From positions 1 to 48,335 of the forward strand of contig MVQY01000061.1 in the NCBI GenBank assembly GCA_002067325.1: 48,335 nucleotides of DNA. Reading direction: 5' to 3'. Of this stretch, positions 18,329 to 26,654 are shown piece by piece (within the stretch, counting starts at the first letter, position 1; every line of letters starts with the position of its first letter). This stretch comes from Methanobacterium sp. PtaU1.Bin097. GTDB lineage: Archaea; Methanobacteriota; Methanobacteria; Methanobacteriales; Methanobacteriaceae. Below the pieces are notes generated by a model. The model was not told where the DNA came from and did not search any database. It saw only the letters and a list, made by a program, of their open reading frames with translations. The translations under genes and the position numbers were made by a program.

Positions 18329-19315
18329 ATGTACAAAATAGCAGTTATACCAGGAGACGGGATTGGAAAAGAAGTTATGGAAGCAACACTCCACGTGTTA
18401 GAAGCACTGGATATAGAATTTGATTATACCTTCGCCGATGCCGGTGATGAATATGAGGAGAAAACAGGGATTGCCCTGCCCCAGGAGACGGTTGACGTGG
18501 TAAAAGCATCACAGGCCTGCTTGTTTGGAGCGGCCGGTGAATCAGCAGCTGACGTAATAGTTAAGTTAAGACAGGAATTAGACCTCTACGTAAATCTAAG
18601 GCCGGTGAAATCTTATCCGGGCACCAACTCTCTATTTGATAATTTAGACTTCGTAATAGTCCGGGAAAACACAGAAGGACTTTATATAGGCCTGGAAGAG
18701 TACACTGAGGACGGTGCCATAGCTAAACGTGTTATCACCAGAAAAGCCTCAGAGAGAATATGCAAATTCGCCTTTGAATATGCTAAAAAAACAGGGAGGG
18801 AAAAAGTTACAGCGGTGCATAAAGCTAACGTCCTTAAAAAAACTGATGGGATATTTAAAGGTACTTTCTATGATGTGGCCCGGGATTACCCGGATATGGA
18901 ATTAGACGATCGATATGTAGATGCCACTGCCATGTTCTTCATCACCAGGCCCGAGATGTTTGATGTAATCGTTACCACCAACCTCTTCGGTGATATTCTA
19001 TCTGATGAAGGTGCAGGACTAGTCGGGGGATTGGGACTGATCCCATCGGCCAACATAGGGGAAAATCAGGGATTATTCGAACCAGTACACGGCTCAGCAC
19101 CAAGCCATGCCGGGAAAGGCACAGCCAATCCTTCAGCCATGATTTTGTCAGCAGTTTTAATGCTGGATTACCTGGATGAGGGCGAAGCGGCACGGAAACT
19201 GGAAGATGCCCTGGTGGAAGTGTTAAGGGAAGGGAAAACAGTAACCAGGGATTTGGGTGGTAGTTCTTCTACCATGGAAATGGCCGGTGCTGTGCGGAAG
19301 AAACTGGAAAATTAA
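18329..19315 (+). CDS. leuB: 3-isopropylmalate dehydrogenase (isocitrate/isopropylmalate dehydrogenase family)
   Basis: This NAD(P)-dependent beta-decarboxylating dehydrogenase of 328 residues has the family marks IPGDGIGKEVM at 7-17, the substrate-binding LRPVKSYPG and VRENTEGLYIGLEE near 91-120, and the C-terminal NLFGDILSDEGAGLVGGLGL and VHGSAPSHAGKGTANP. In methanogens the same fold serves leucine synthesis (LeuB) and homoisocitrate oxidation for coenzyme B (AksF). The operon context, with a LeuD whose loop carries Val, supports LeuB; the sequence alone does not settle it. The ATG has GGAG 9 bases upstream. A run of T follows the stop. Leucine is made from its product 2-oxoisocaproate. 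Confidence 0.86.
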   Translation: MYKIAVIPGDGIGKEVMEATLHVLEALDIEFDYTFADAGDEYEEKTGIALPQETVDVVKASQACLFGAAGESAADVIVKLRQELDLYVNLRPVKSYPGTNSLFDNLDFVIVRENTEGLYIGLEEYTEDGAIAKRVITRKASERICKFAFEYAKKTGREKVTAVHKANVLKKTDGIFKGTFYDVARDYPDMELDDRYVDATAMFFITRPEMFDVIVTTNLFGDILSDEGAGLVGGLGLIPSANIGENQGLFEPVHGSAPSHAGKGTANPSAMILSAVLMLDYLDEGEAARKLEDALVEVLREGKTVTRDLGGSSSTMEMAGAVRKKLEN

Positions 19316-19318
19316 CTC

Positions 19319-19359
19319 AATTTTTTTTAAAATCTTTTTTTATTTAATATCTTTTTCTT
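19319..19359 (+). terminator. T-rich terminator after leuB
   Basis: Directly after the leuB stop there are three T-runs (8, 7 and 5 bases) within 40 bases. Oligo-T without a stem is the usual archaeal intrinsic termination signal. This separates the leu operon from the desulfurase gene, which has its own TATA-like promoter. Confidence 0.5.
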
Positions 19360-19411
19360 AAATCCAACTTTTTTTATCAATTTATTTCCTAAGCAAAGTT
19401 AAAAAGATTAA

Positions 19412-19442
19412 AAATTTATAATAGAAATGATTCTATAAATTT
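19412..19442 (+). promoter_or_regulatory. Candidate operator: inverted repeat at the cysteine desulfurase promoter
   Basis: AAATTTATA (19412-19420) and TATAAATTT (19434-19442) are exact reverse complements separated by 13 bases that themselves contain AGAA/TTCT. The left arm is the likely TATA box, about 75 bases before the ATG at 19491. As in the RPA and marR promoters, symmetry around the TATA box suggests regulated transcription; in such AT-rich DNA chance is a real alternative. Confidence 0.35.
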
Positions 19443-19490
19443 AAGCGTGGAAATGATTAAATGGTTTTATTTTAGTATGAGGTTAGTTGA

Positions 19491-20690
19491 ATGAAAGTAG
19501 CCGATGTCAGAGCTGATATTCCCTTCCTGGATGAAGTCATATATATAGATGCTGCCAGCACAACACCCACCCCTCAACCGGTGGTCGATGCCATGTGCGA
19601 ATATTACTACCACTTTAATTCTAACACCGGTAGAGGAGCGTATAGGACCGCTATTAAAGCCACTGCCGAGGTCAGGAAGACCAGAGAAAAACTGGCTAAA
19701 TTCATAAACTCGGACCCACAGGAGATAATTTTCACTAAAAACACCACGGAAGCTATAAACTTAGTGGGTCATGGATTTAAATTTGAAAAAGGTGATTCTA
19801 TTATTGTCCCCAACATAGAACACCATTCCAATCTGTTGCCCTGGTTAAATCTCCAAAAAAAGGGTATAAATGTAAATATAATTAAATCTGACGAGTATGG
19901 GAGGGTAAATCCGGCCGATATAGAAAATACCATCGATGAAACAACAAAACTTGTCACTGTAACCCATGTCTCTAATTCTATCGGTTCACTCTTACCTGTT
20001 GAAGAGATAGGCAAAATAGTCAAGGAAAATAATGCATATTACATGGTTGATGCTGCCCAGTCCATGGGGCATATGTCGTTAGATGTTAAAAAAATTCAGG
20101 CCGATTTCGTGGCTTCTCCAGGCCATAAAGGACTTTTGGGTCCTGTAGGGACGGGATTCTTGTACTGCAACCAGGAAATCATTGAGGATATTGAACCCAT
20201 AAATTTAGGCGGTGGGACAGTTTCAGATGTCACTGAAGACGATTTTAAGCTGTCTAAAGTACCCGGACGTTTTGAAGGCGGCACACAAAATATCTCAGGG
20301 ATAATAGGTTTAGGAGGGGCAGTAGATTATTTAAATAGAATTGGAATGGAAAAGATTGAAGAACACGGAAAAAAACTCACTAAATTCATGTATAATGAGA
20401 TCAAAGAGATTGAAAACAGCATAGTTTACGGACATCCAGAAGCTATTTATGATATGGTGGGCTTTAATATAAGTGGAGTGAACTGCCACGACGTGGCCAA
20501 GATACTGGATGAGCAGAAAAACATCTGTGTAAGGAGCGGTATGCACTGCGCCATACCGGCCATAAGACAAATAGGGGCCTACGATCTTGGTGGTACAGTC
20601 CGGGCATCAATTCACTATTACAACACCAAAGAAGAGATACAAACTTTAATAGACACTTTGGAAGAAATTTCCAGATACCTGGGAAATTAA
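19491..20690 (+). CDS. Cysteine desulfurase (SufS/CsdA type)
   Basis: This PLP enzyme mobilises sulfur from cysteine for Fe-S clusters or thiolation. The 399 residues show the class V aminotransferase fold: IDAASTTPTP at 19-28, the EHHSN motif at 110-114, VDAAQSMGH at 186-194, the Schiff-base lysine K213 in ASPGHKG, and the active-site Cys C353 in RSGMHCAIP, the tight loop typical of group II (SufS) enzymes. Many methanogens lack a clear cysteine desulfurase, so its presence is informative. No SufU/IscU or SufBC gene lies beside it. It is followed, 15 bases after the stop, by a 27-residue membrane peptide. The ATG has GAGGT 7 bases upstream. Confidence 0.92.
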   Translation: MKVADVRADIPFLDEVIYIDAASTTPTPQPVVDAMCEYYYHFNSNTGRGAYRTAIKATAEVRKTREKLAKFINSDPQEIIFTKNTTEAINLVGHGFKFEKGDSIIVPNIEHHSNLLPWLNLQKKGINVNIIKSDEYGRVNPADIENTIDETTKLVTVTHVSNSIGSLLPVEEIGKIVKENNAYYMVDAAQSMGHMSLDVKKIQADFVASPGHKGLLGPVGTGFLYCNQEIIEDIEPINLGGGTVSDVTEDDFKLSKVPGRFEGGTQNISGIIGLGGAVDYLNRIGMEKIEEHGKKLTKFMYNEIKEIENSIVYGHPEAIYDMVGFNISGVNCHDVAKILDEQKNICVRSGMHCAIPAIRQIGAYDLGGTVRASIHYYNTKEEIQTLIDTLEEISRYLGN

Positions 20691-20705
20691 AAAGGGGTAA
20701 AAATT

Positions 20706-20789
20706 ATGGACAGAGCACAATGGATAGCGATATTTATCATACTTATAATGGCCATAAGTTCGGTAGCGTATATCGTTGCCTTCATTTAA
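20706..20789 (+). CDS. 27-residue single-pass membrane peptide
   Basis: A short ORF starts at an ATG 15 bases after the desulfurase stop, with AAAAGGGG 7-8 bases upstream as a ribosome site. It encodes MDRAQWIAIFIILIMAISS followed by VAYIVAFI and a TAA. A charged five-residue head precedes an unbroken hydrophobic stretch of about 21 residues, exactly one membrane span. Translational coupling to the desulfurase is plausible. It could be a small membrane protein gene of unknown role; chance is possible because the ORF is so short, but SD, spacing and hydrophobic uniformity argue for a gene. Confidence 0.6.
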   Translation: MDRAQWIAIFIILIMAISSVAYIVAFI

Positions 20790-20896
20790 ATTTCAACAAA
20801 ATTAACTAAAATATAAATTAACTGAATAAATAGTATTCAAACCAGATACTGAATTAAAATTATTCTACACTAAAACCAGCTAATGGAGGAAATAAG

Positions 20897-21301
20897 ATGG
20901 TAAAAATAGGAGCAGTAGTAGCAGAATTCAATTTCGACATTACACAGATGATGCTGGACCTGGCACGGGAGCATGCTAAATTTCTGGATTCAGAGATAAC
21001 CGAAGTAATCACCGTACCCGGAGTCTTTGACATGCCCCTGGCAATTAAAAAACTCTTAAAAAATGATGACATAGATGCAGTAGTAACTTTAGGCGCAGTA
21101 ATTGAAGGATCAACCTCACACGATGAAATAGTGGTGCAGCACGCATCCCGTAAAATAGCTGATCTGGCACTGGAGTATGACAAACCAGTTGCCCTGGGAA
21201 TCACCGGACCAGGCATGACCAGGCTAGAAGCCCATCAGAGGGTGGACTATGCTAAAAGAGCCGTGGAAGCAGCTGTTAAAATGTGTAAACGGTTAGAATA
21301 A
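20897..21301 (+). CDS. ribH: 6,7-dimethyl-8-ribityllumazine synthase (archaeal type)
   Basis: It condenses 5-amino-6-ribitylaminouracil with dihydroxybutanone phosphate, the penultimate step of riboflavin synthesis; the pathway also feeds F420 precursors. The 134-residue archaeal form shows the substrate-binding EFNFDIT at 10-16, VPGVFDMPLA near 40-49, LGAVIEGSTSHDE near 65-77 with the catalytic His of TSHDE, and GITGPGMT. The ATG has GGAGG 7 bases upstream. It is followed at 48 bases by the marker-11 gene on the same strand. Identity is secure. Confidence 0.95.
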   Translation: MVKIGAVVAEFNFDITQMMLDLAREHAKFLDSEITEVITVPGVFDMPLAIKKLLKNDDIDAVVTLGAVIEGSTSHDEIVVQHASRKIADLALEYDKPVALGITGPGMTRLEAHQRVDYAKRAVEAAVKMCKRLE

Positions 21302-21349
21302 ACTATTTATAAATTCATTCTTTTTAATTCTTTATAGGAGATTTGGCTA

Positions 21350-22282
21350 ATGGAAATATTAACGCCTCAGGATCTGAAAGACCAGTTTAAGGATCCCTGG
21401 ATAGCCCCGTATAAGAAAGTCTTAACCATGGTTGATCAGGGAATGGTGGAACTGGTAGAATACCACCCCTGCGTAAGCGGTTCCCAGTGGATGGTATATC
21501 AGTATAAAAGGAGCAGCGACCTGGTGTTAGACTCTAGGAGGGATGGGGATAAGCACACCTACCTTTTAAAATTTGGAAAAAGTGACATGAACTTAAAGCC
21601 AAGTTTTAAGGCTGCCGGAATAGAGGAGGTATCTGTAGAGGGTGATGAAGTACGCGTAGTCCACGCTGGTTTAGCAGGCGCGGGTGTTGGCGCGGCGATG
21701 TGCCGGGGCATGGCCCAGGGTGTTAAAAGAGTCGAAATCTACGATGTAGGTGGCGGTTCCAAGCTCGGCCGTGCAGCGGTGGTCACACCAGTTATGGAGA
21801 AGATAATTCTAGGCATAGATGATACAGACACCAAGGAAGAGGGAGCTACCTGGACTCTGGCCAATAATGTGGGGATGGAACTCAGTAAAATGGGATTCGA
21901 ATATTTAGATCATATTACAGTCCAGCTTTACCCCCATAACCCTAATAAAACCCAAAACTGTGTGGCAATCGCCCTAGTATTCGCTGTTAAACCAGGAGAA
22001 AAAGATAAACTGGTAGAAAAGGCCAGTGAAATCCTTAAAAAACATACCCTATCAGATGATACATCAATAGCAGTCCTTGAAGGCTTTAAAGTCCCAGAGA
22101 AACTCAGGGAATATGGTGAAGCTGCTAAAAAGTCCATGATCTACCTGAAAGAGACCCAAAAAGTAGCGGAGGAATTGGGCATACAACTGGTGGAGGTTAC
22201 CGGAGCCCAGGGAGAAATAGGTGCTTTAGCCGCTTTAGGGCTCTATAATGATGTAGAAGAAGCAGCGAAGGTTTATTATTGA
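21350..22282 (+). CDS. Methanogenesis marker protein 11
   Basis: The 310-residue protein belongs to the marker-11 family, present in methanogens and of unresolved function. A C-terminal half from about residue 146 begins IILGIDDTDTKEEGATW, the DDTD segment also found in TiaS-type tRNA-Ile2 agmatidine synthetases, and suggests a nucleotide- or phosphate-binding fold. The N-terminal part has WIAPYKKV and ALVEYHPC-like segments (VELVEYHPCVSGSQWM) and a Gly/Ala-rich stretch AGLAGAGVGAAMCRG around 106-121. There is no signal peptide. The ATG has a GGAG site upstream. It lies after ribH, suggesting cotranscription, and converges with the glycosyltransferase gene 63 bases on. The family call is from memory of its characteristic sequence. 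Confidence 0.85.
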   Translation: MEILTPQDLKDQFKDPWIAPYKKVLTMVDQGMVELVEYHPCVSGSQWMVYQYKRSSDLVLDSRRDGDKHTYLLKFGKSDMNLKPSFKAAGIEEVSVEGDEVRVVHAGLAGAGVGAAMCRGMAQGVKRVEIYDVGGGSKLGRAAVVTPVMEKIILGIDDTDTKEEGATWTLANNVGMELSKMGFEYLDHITVQLYPHNPNKTQNCVAIALVFAVKPGEKDKLVEKASEILKKHTLSDDTSIAVLEGFKVPEKLREYGEAAKKSMIYLKETQKVAEELGIQLVEVTGAQGEIGALAALGLYNDVEEAAKVYY

Positions 22283-22345
22283 TTTTTTATTTTAACAAGT
22301 GGAGACAAGGCAAATTCCCTTATCTATCAAGTGATCCCTTATCTA

Positions 22346-24058
22346 TCAAGTGAAGATCAAATTCAAAAACATCCCCTCATTAACGTTGGCGAAGGTCATA
22401 TCTACTTTATCTTCACGTTCGATTTCGATTCTGATTACCATATTATTTAGATAAATGTAATAATTGCCTTCCGGGTTCTGATCATTGAAAACGATATTTC
22501 GGTATCTTACCCCATTAATATAAACCCCGTATGTACCGTTTTCAAAAATTCCCTTGGTGCTGGCCACCCTCTGGTCATCGATATACACGTTTACAATTCT
22601 TCCATTATCCGCCCCAGTTTTAACGAATACTCCTTCTTCAACGGTTAAATTTTCATAATTTTCTACTGGAACAATTTTTTCTGCATAGAGGTTTTTGAAG
22701 ATATTCCTGACATCACTGTCCCTTATCACATCCCTGACATTTAATCCCAGGAAGGTTCTGGCATCTGAGGGTATACGCATCACATTATCCTCTCCAGGAA
22801 CCGTTTGATTAAGGGAGTATCTCAGACTATTTATATAGATACTATCTCCGTAACCAAAACCCAAAGAATCCATAGCCTCCTGGGGCATTCTTATAATGGT
22901 TGATTCATTTTCCAGGGCGCTGTCTACTGTATATGGTCCTCGGAGGTCGTAACTTTTATTGTTTTCATTGGGGCCCCAGATTATTAAATTACGAGAGGTT
23001 GGTTCGATGCTTATTCTTCCATCTTCAAAGTGAGAAGCCCCTAAAAGAGTGCTGACCATGGCGATTAATATAATGCCCGATACAATTATGGGCGCGTGCA
23101 TATAAAAGAAGGATTTAAGTGTTTGCCATCTTCCTTCAGGCTTTCTCATCACGTTATAGGACATTCTAATTATTTTAACCAGATAATATACAGCAACGAC
23201 TACTCCGGCGATGGAAATGATTAATCCCAGTTCTACAGGCACGGGCCTAATGAAGAAAGTGCTGAAGACGCCCAAAAATATCAGTGAAAGCCCTAAGATC
23301 TCCATACGTATGGATCTGCCCAGGGAGTCGATCATGGTCACTCTTCCGTACTCGGTGGCCCTTTGAACTATGGTCCTTACCACTTCGGTGGCTACCACGT
23401 TGAGTTCGTGGAGTGAAGATAGCATGTGATGAATTTCACCGATATCCACTTCCTTTATCCTTAAACCCATCACATCTGCATCCAGAACGATTCCCACATC
23501 TACACCGTAGTCATCTTCCAGTTTTATCCGGTTCAGGAAGGATCTTTTAGCAGCGAACTGTCCACTAAGGGGTTGGGCAAACTTCAATTCAGGGAAAAAG
23601 AAATTCAAGAGGGGTTTGGCAGTTAACTCAGTCACCCGGCCAGCTGCCCTTTTAAACTTGGTCTTGGTGATATCGGCCTCCCCAGTGATAATGGGTTGGA
23701 TGATGCTATCCACCTGTTGGGGGGTTAAATTTTCGATATCTGCATCTAAAAAGACTACTATATCACCATTTGAATTTTTAAATCCAGTTTTTATGGCAGC
23801 ACCCTTTCCTCTGTTTTTAACATGCTGAATAACGGTGGCACCTGCGTTTTCTGCTACCTTCGCCGTGTCATCGTAGGATCCATCATCAACAACGATGGTT
23901 TCGTCGATGTAACCTACCTTTTTTACAGTTTTAACCACATGACCAACGGTTTTTGACTCGTTAAAAGCGGGGATGATCACGGAAACCGACATATCACTGG
24001 AGTTAACAGTTTTAATAGCACCGAAGATCGAGAGCAAAAATAGGATGATCCATAACAC
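22346..24058 (-). CDS. Membrane family-2/GT81-like glycosyltransferase with external C-terminal domain
   Basis: This 570-residue protein starts at a GTG with GGTG upstream. Residues 2-17 form a membrane segment; residues 24-250 are a GT-A glycosyltransferase (SVIIPAFNESKTVGHV, VDDGSYDDT, KNRGKGAAIKTGF, FLDADIENLTP with the metal-binding DAD at 105-107, AQPLSGQFAAKRSFL, GVDVGIVLDA). The pattern resembles glucosyl-3-phosphoglycerate synthases (GT81). Three more membrane segments follow (about 254-270, 275-294, 322-341), then a 230-residue beta-rich, glycosylation-rich (N-x-S/T) domain that by topology should lie outside the cell. I do not recognise that domain. The fusion is unusual for soluble GpgS enzymes and suggests cell-surface glycan or lipid glycosylation. 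It is monocistronic, convergent with marker 11 and divergent from purE. Confidence 0.8.
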   Translation of the reverse strand: MLWIILFLLSIFGAIKTVNSSDMSVSVIIPAFNESKTVGHVVKTVKKVGYIDETIVVDDGSYDDTAKVAENAGATVIQHVKNRGKGAAIKTGFKNSNGDIVVFLDADIENLTPQQVDSIIQPIITGEADITKTKFKRAAGRVTELTAKPLLNFFFPELKFAQPLSGQFAAKRSFLNRIKLEDDYGVDVGIVLDADVMGLRIKEVDIGEIHHMLSSLHELNVVATEVVRTIVQRATEYGRVTMIDSLGRSIRMEILGLSLIFLGVFSTFFIRPVPVELGLIISIAGVVVAVYYLVKIIRMSYNVMRKPEGRWQTLKSFFYMHAPIIVSGIILIAMVSTLLGASHFEDGRISIEPTSRNLIIWGPNENNKSYDLRGPYTVDSALENESTIIRMPQEAMDSLGFGYGDSIYINSLRYSLNQTVPGEDNVMRIPSDARTFLGLNVRDVIRDSDVRNIFKNLYAEKIVPVENYENLTVEEGVFVKTGADNGRIVNVYIDDQRVASTKGIFENGTYGVYINGVRYRNIVFNDQNPEGNYYIYLNNMVIRIEIEREDKVDMTFANVNEGMFLNLIFT

Positions 24059-24285
24059 GTAGATTGCACCTTCAAAAAATTTCTTTAGTTAAATTCATCA
24101 TCAAGTATATATAACCATTTGTATAGGTCTACTTTAATTTTTTCCCAATTTTTTTCCCAATTCTTCTAAAAAACTTTATTTACTTTTCTTGTGCATATAA
24201 TTTTAGTATATGGGGATATTAAATTAATCTAAAAACTGGAAATGAATTACCTACCTGATAAATGAACTCTAAACTGGTGGAAGTT

Positions 24286-25290
24286 ATGGAACCAAAAATT
24301 ATGATACTCCTGGGGAGTGCATCTGATTTTGCCATTGCAGAGAAAGCGATCGATATTCTGGAAACCATGGAAATCCCCTACGATTTACACGTGGCTTCAG
24401 CCCACCGCACTCACCAAAAGGTCAAACAGATAGTCACTGAATCCACTAATAATGGGGTGGAAGTTTTCATGGGAATCGCCGGACTTTCAGCCCACTTACC
24501 AGGGATCATAGCAGCTAACACCCACAAACCAGTGGTTGGTGTACCGGTTAATGTTAAACTGGAAGGACTGGATGCACTATTTGCCTCGGTCCAGATGCCC
24601 CAGGGAGCTCCTGTAGCCACAGTGGGTATTGATAGAGGGGAAAATGGGGCTATACTTGCTTCCCAGATAATAGGAATCCGCGACCACGAAGTCAGGAGAA
24701 ATCTCTCCCACATGCGCCGGGAATTCTTCTTCAAAGTTGATAAGGATGAAAAAAGCCTGGGGGAAAAGCTCAAGGGTAAATATTACACTAAAAACATATT
24801 CGAAGAAAAACTGGATAATTCAACGAATAAAATAAATAATGGAGACAAGCCAGATATAGCCATCATCGCCGGTAGCTATACAGATATCAAAGTAGCTGAA
24901 AAAACCACGGGCTTACTGGATAAATTGAATATCACCTATGATCTGAAAATTATATCCCCCATAAGAGACCCCGAGGCATTCGAAGAATACATGGGCGAGA
25001 TGGAGGATGTTAAACTATTCATTGCTATTTCTGGACTGTCGGCACATGTAACCGGTTCGGTGGTGGCCTACACCGAAAAACCAGTGATAGGCGTGCCTTG
25101 TTCCATAAGACTGGACGGCTTAGACGCCCTGCTTTCCATGGTAGACATGCCCCCTGGTGTCCCGGTAGCCACCATGGGTATAGATGAGGGCGGTAACGCA
25201 GCACTACTTGCGGCTGAAATGCTGGCCATAGGAAATAAGGAATTACAGGATAATTTACTGAATTTAAAGAAAAATCAGGAGCATAGTTAG
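24286..25290 (+). CDS. purE: Tandem-domain PurE (AIR carboxylase) protein
   Basis: PurE works with carboxyaminoimidazole ribotide in purine synthesis. The 334-residue protein has two PurE domains, about residues 1-150 and 190-330. The first keeps the family signature GSASD at 9-13, SAHRT near 39-43 and GIAGLSAHLPGIIA. In the second, GSYTD replaces GSASD and SPIRD replaces SAHRT, so the catalytic His is gone, while ISGLSAHVTG and GVPCSIRLDGLDALLS are kept. I take the ATG at 24286 (GGTGG 5 bases upstream) rather than the in-frame ATG at 24262, which has no ribosome site. Duplicated PurE is known in methanogens. It lies 17 bases before the UbiD gene. Confidence 0.9.
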   Translation: MEPKIMILLGSASDFAIAEKAIDILETMEIPYDLHVASAHRTHQKVKQIVTESTNNGVEVFMGIAGLSAHLPGIIAANTHKPVVGVPVNVKLEGLDALFASVQMPQGAPVATVGIDRGENGAILASQIIGIRDHEVRRNLSHMRREFFFKVDKDEKSLGEKLKGKYYTKNIFEEKLDNSTNKINNGDKPDIAIIAGSYTDIKVAEKTTGLLDKLNITYDLKIISPIRDPEAFEEYMGEMEDVKLFIAISGLSAHVTGSVVAYTEKPVIGVPCSIRLDGLDALLSMVDMPPGVPVATMGIDEGGNAALLAAEMLAIGNKELQDNLLNLKKNQEHS

Positions 25291-25307
25291 AATATGGAGG
25301 GGTTAAT

Positions 25308-26615
25308 ATGGACAGTTTAAAGGACTTTCTCCAGGTACTGGAGCAGGAATTCCAGGTAATCGAAGTGGATCAAGAGGTATCCCTGGAATATGAAGTAGCC
25401 AAAATACTTAAAGACAATCCAAAAGATTTGATCATATTTAATAATATAGCAGGCAGTGATAAACGGATAATATCTGGTATATGCAACACCAGGGAGAAGA
25501 TTGCCCGGTCACTGGATGTGAAGGTGCCTGAAATTGGTAGTAGAATAATTAAGGCCATGGAAAACCCCATACCAATTATTGATATTCAAAGTACACATGA
25601 TAACTTCCCTGTTTCTGGGAAACCAGACCTTAAAGAAATTCTTAAAGAAATTCCTATTCCCACCTACTATAAAAATGATGCCGGCCCCTACATAACCGCG
25701 GGGGTGATCATAGCCAAAGACCCGGAAACCGGGATAAGAAACGCTTCCATCCACAGAATGCTGGTAAAAGAGGGTAACCGGATGGGAGTAAGGATCGTTC
25801 CCAGAAACCTTTACACTTACCATCAGAAGGCAGAAAATTTAGATGAACCACTGGAGATAGCCATAGCCATAGGAATGCACCCGGCCACACTTCTCGCCTC
25901 CTGCACATCCATACCCATAACTGCAGACGAACTGGAAGTAGCTAACAACTTCCACCAGGGCGAGATGAAACTCATAAAATGTGATACAGTGGATATAGAA
26001 GCACCGGATTGTGAGATACTCCTTGAAGGGCAAATTTTACCACATGAAAGGACGGAAGAAGGTCCGTTTGTTGATCTCACCGATACTTATGATGTGATAC
26101 GTAGAGAACCAGTGATTGAAGTTACAGAAATGCACTTAAAGGAAGATCCACTACTCCACGCCATCATGCCTGCCGGACTGGAGCATAAACTCCTCCAGGG
26201 ACTACCCCAAGAGCCAAGGATATTTAACATAGTCCGGAACACAGTCCCCACAGTGAAAAATGTTGTCCTAACTGAGGGGGGCTGCTGCTGGTTACATGCA
26301 GCTGTGTCCATCCAGAAACAAACACAGGGCGATGGAAAAAACGTTTTAATGGCTGCTTTAACGGCCCATCCATCACTTAAACATTGTGTGGTGGTTGATG
26401 AGGATATAGATGTCTTTAATAGTGATGATATAGAATATGCCATCGCTACCAGGGTTAAAGGAGACGATGATTTGATTGTTATTCCCGGTGCTCGTGGGTC
26501 ATCACTCGATCCAACCGCTACCCCTGATGGAACCACTACCAAGATAGGGATCGATGCCACCAAACCCCTGGATAAACTGGAAAAGTTTGAGAGGGTCAGC
26601 CGATCAGAGTACTGA
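25308..26615 (+). CDS. UbiD-family decarboxylase, probably trans-anhydromevalonate 5-phosphate decarboxylase
   Basis: The 435-residue protein is a UbiD-type, prenylated-FMN-dependent decarboxylase. Family marks are ITAGVIIAKDPETGIRN around 125-141, SIHRMLVKEGNRMGVRI around 145-162 (prFMN pocket Arg), HERTEEGPFVDLTDTYD near 247-263 with the EGPF core, and the C-terminal GARGSSLDPTA. In archaea one UbiD homologue decarboxylates trans-anhydromevalonate phosphate in the modified mevalonate pathway for isoprenoid lipids; length and loop sequence fit that group, though archaeal genomes may contain further UbiD proteins. The ATG has GGAGGGG 5 bases upstream. It follows purE at 17 bases and is probably cotranscribed, and converges with the V4R regulator. 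Confidence 0.85.
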   Translation: MDSLKDFLQVLEQEFQVIEVDQEVSLEYEVAKILKDNPKDLIIFNNIAGSDKRIISGICNTREKIARSLDVKVPEIGSRIIKAMENPIPIIDIQSTHDNFPVSGKPDLKEILKEIPIPTYYKNDAGPYITAGVIIAKDPETGIRNASIHRMLVKEGNRMGVRIVPRNLYTYHQKAENLDEPLEIAIAIGMHPATLLASCTSIPITADELEVANNFHQGEMKLIKCDTVDIEAPDCEILLEGQILPHERTEEGPFVDLTDTYDVIRREPVIEVTEMHLKEDPLLHAIMPAGLEHKLLQGLPQEPRIFNIVRNTVPTVKNVVLTEGGCCWLHAAVSIQKQTQGDGKNVLMAALTAHPSLKHCVVVDEDIDVFNSDDIEYAIATRVKGDDDLIVIPGARGSSLDPTATPDGTTTKIGIDATKPLDKLEKFERVSRSEY

Positions 26616-26654
26616 GATAATAGTTATCAGAAGACTGAATAAAATTCAAATTAT

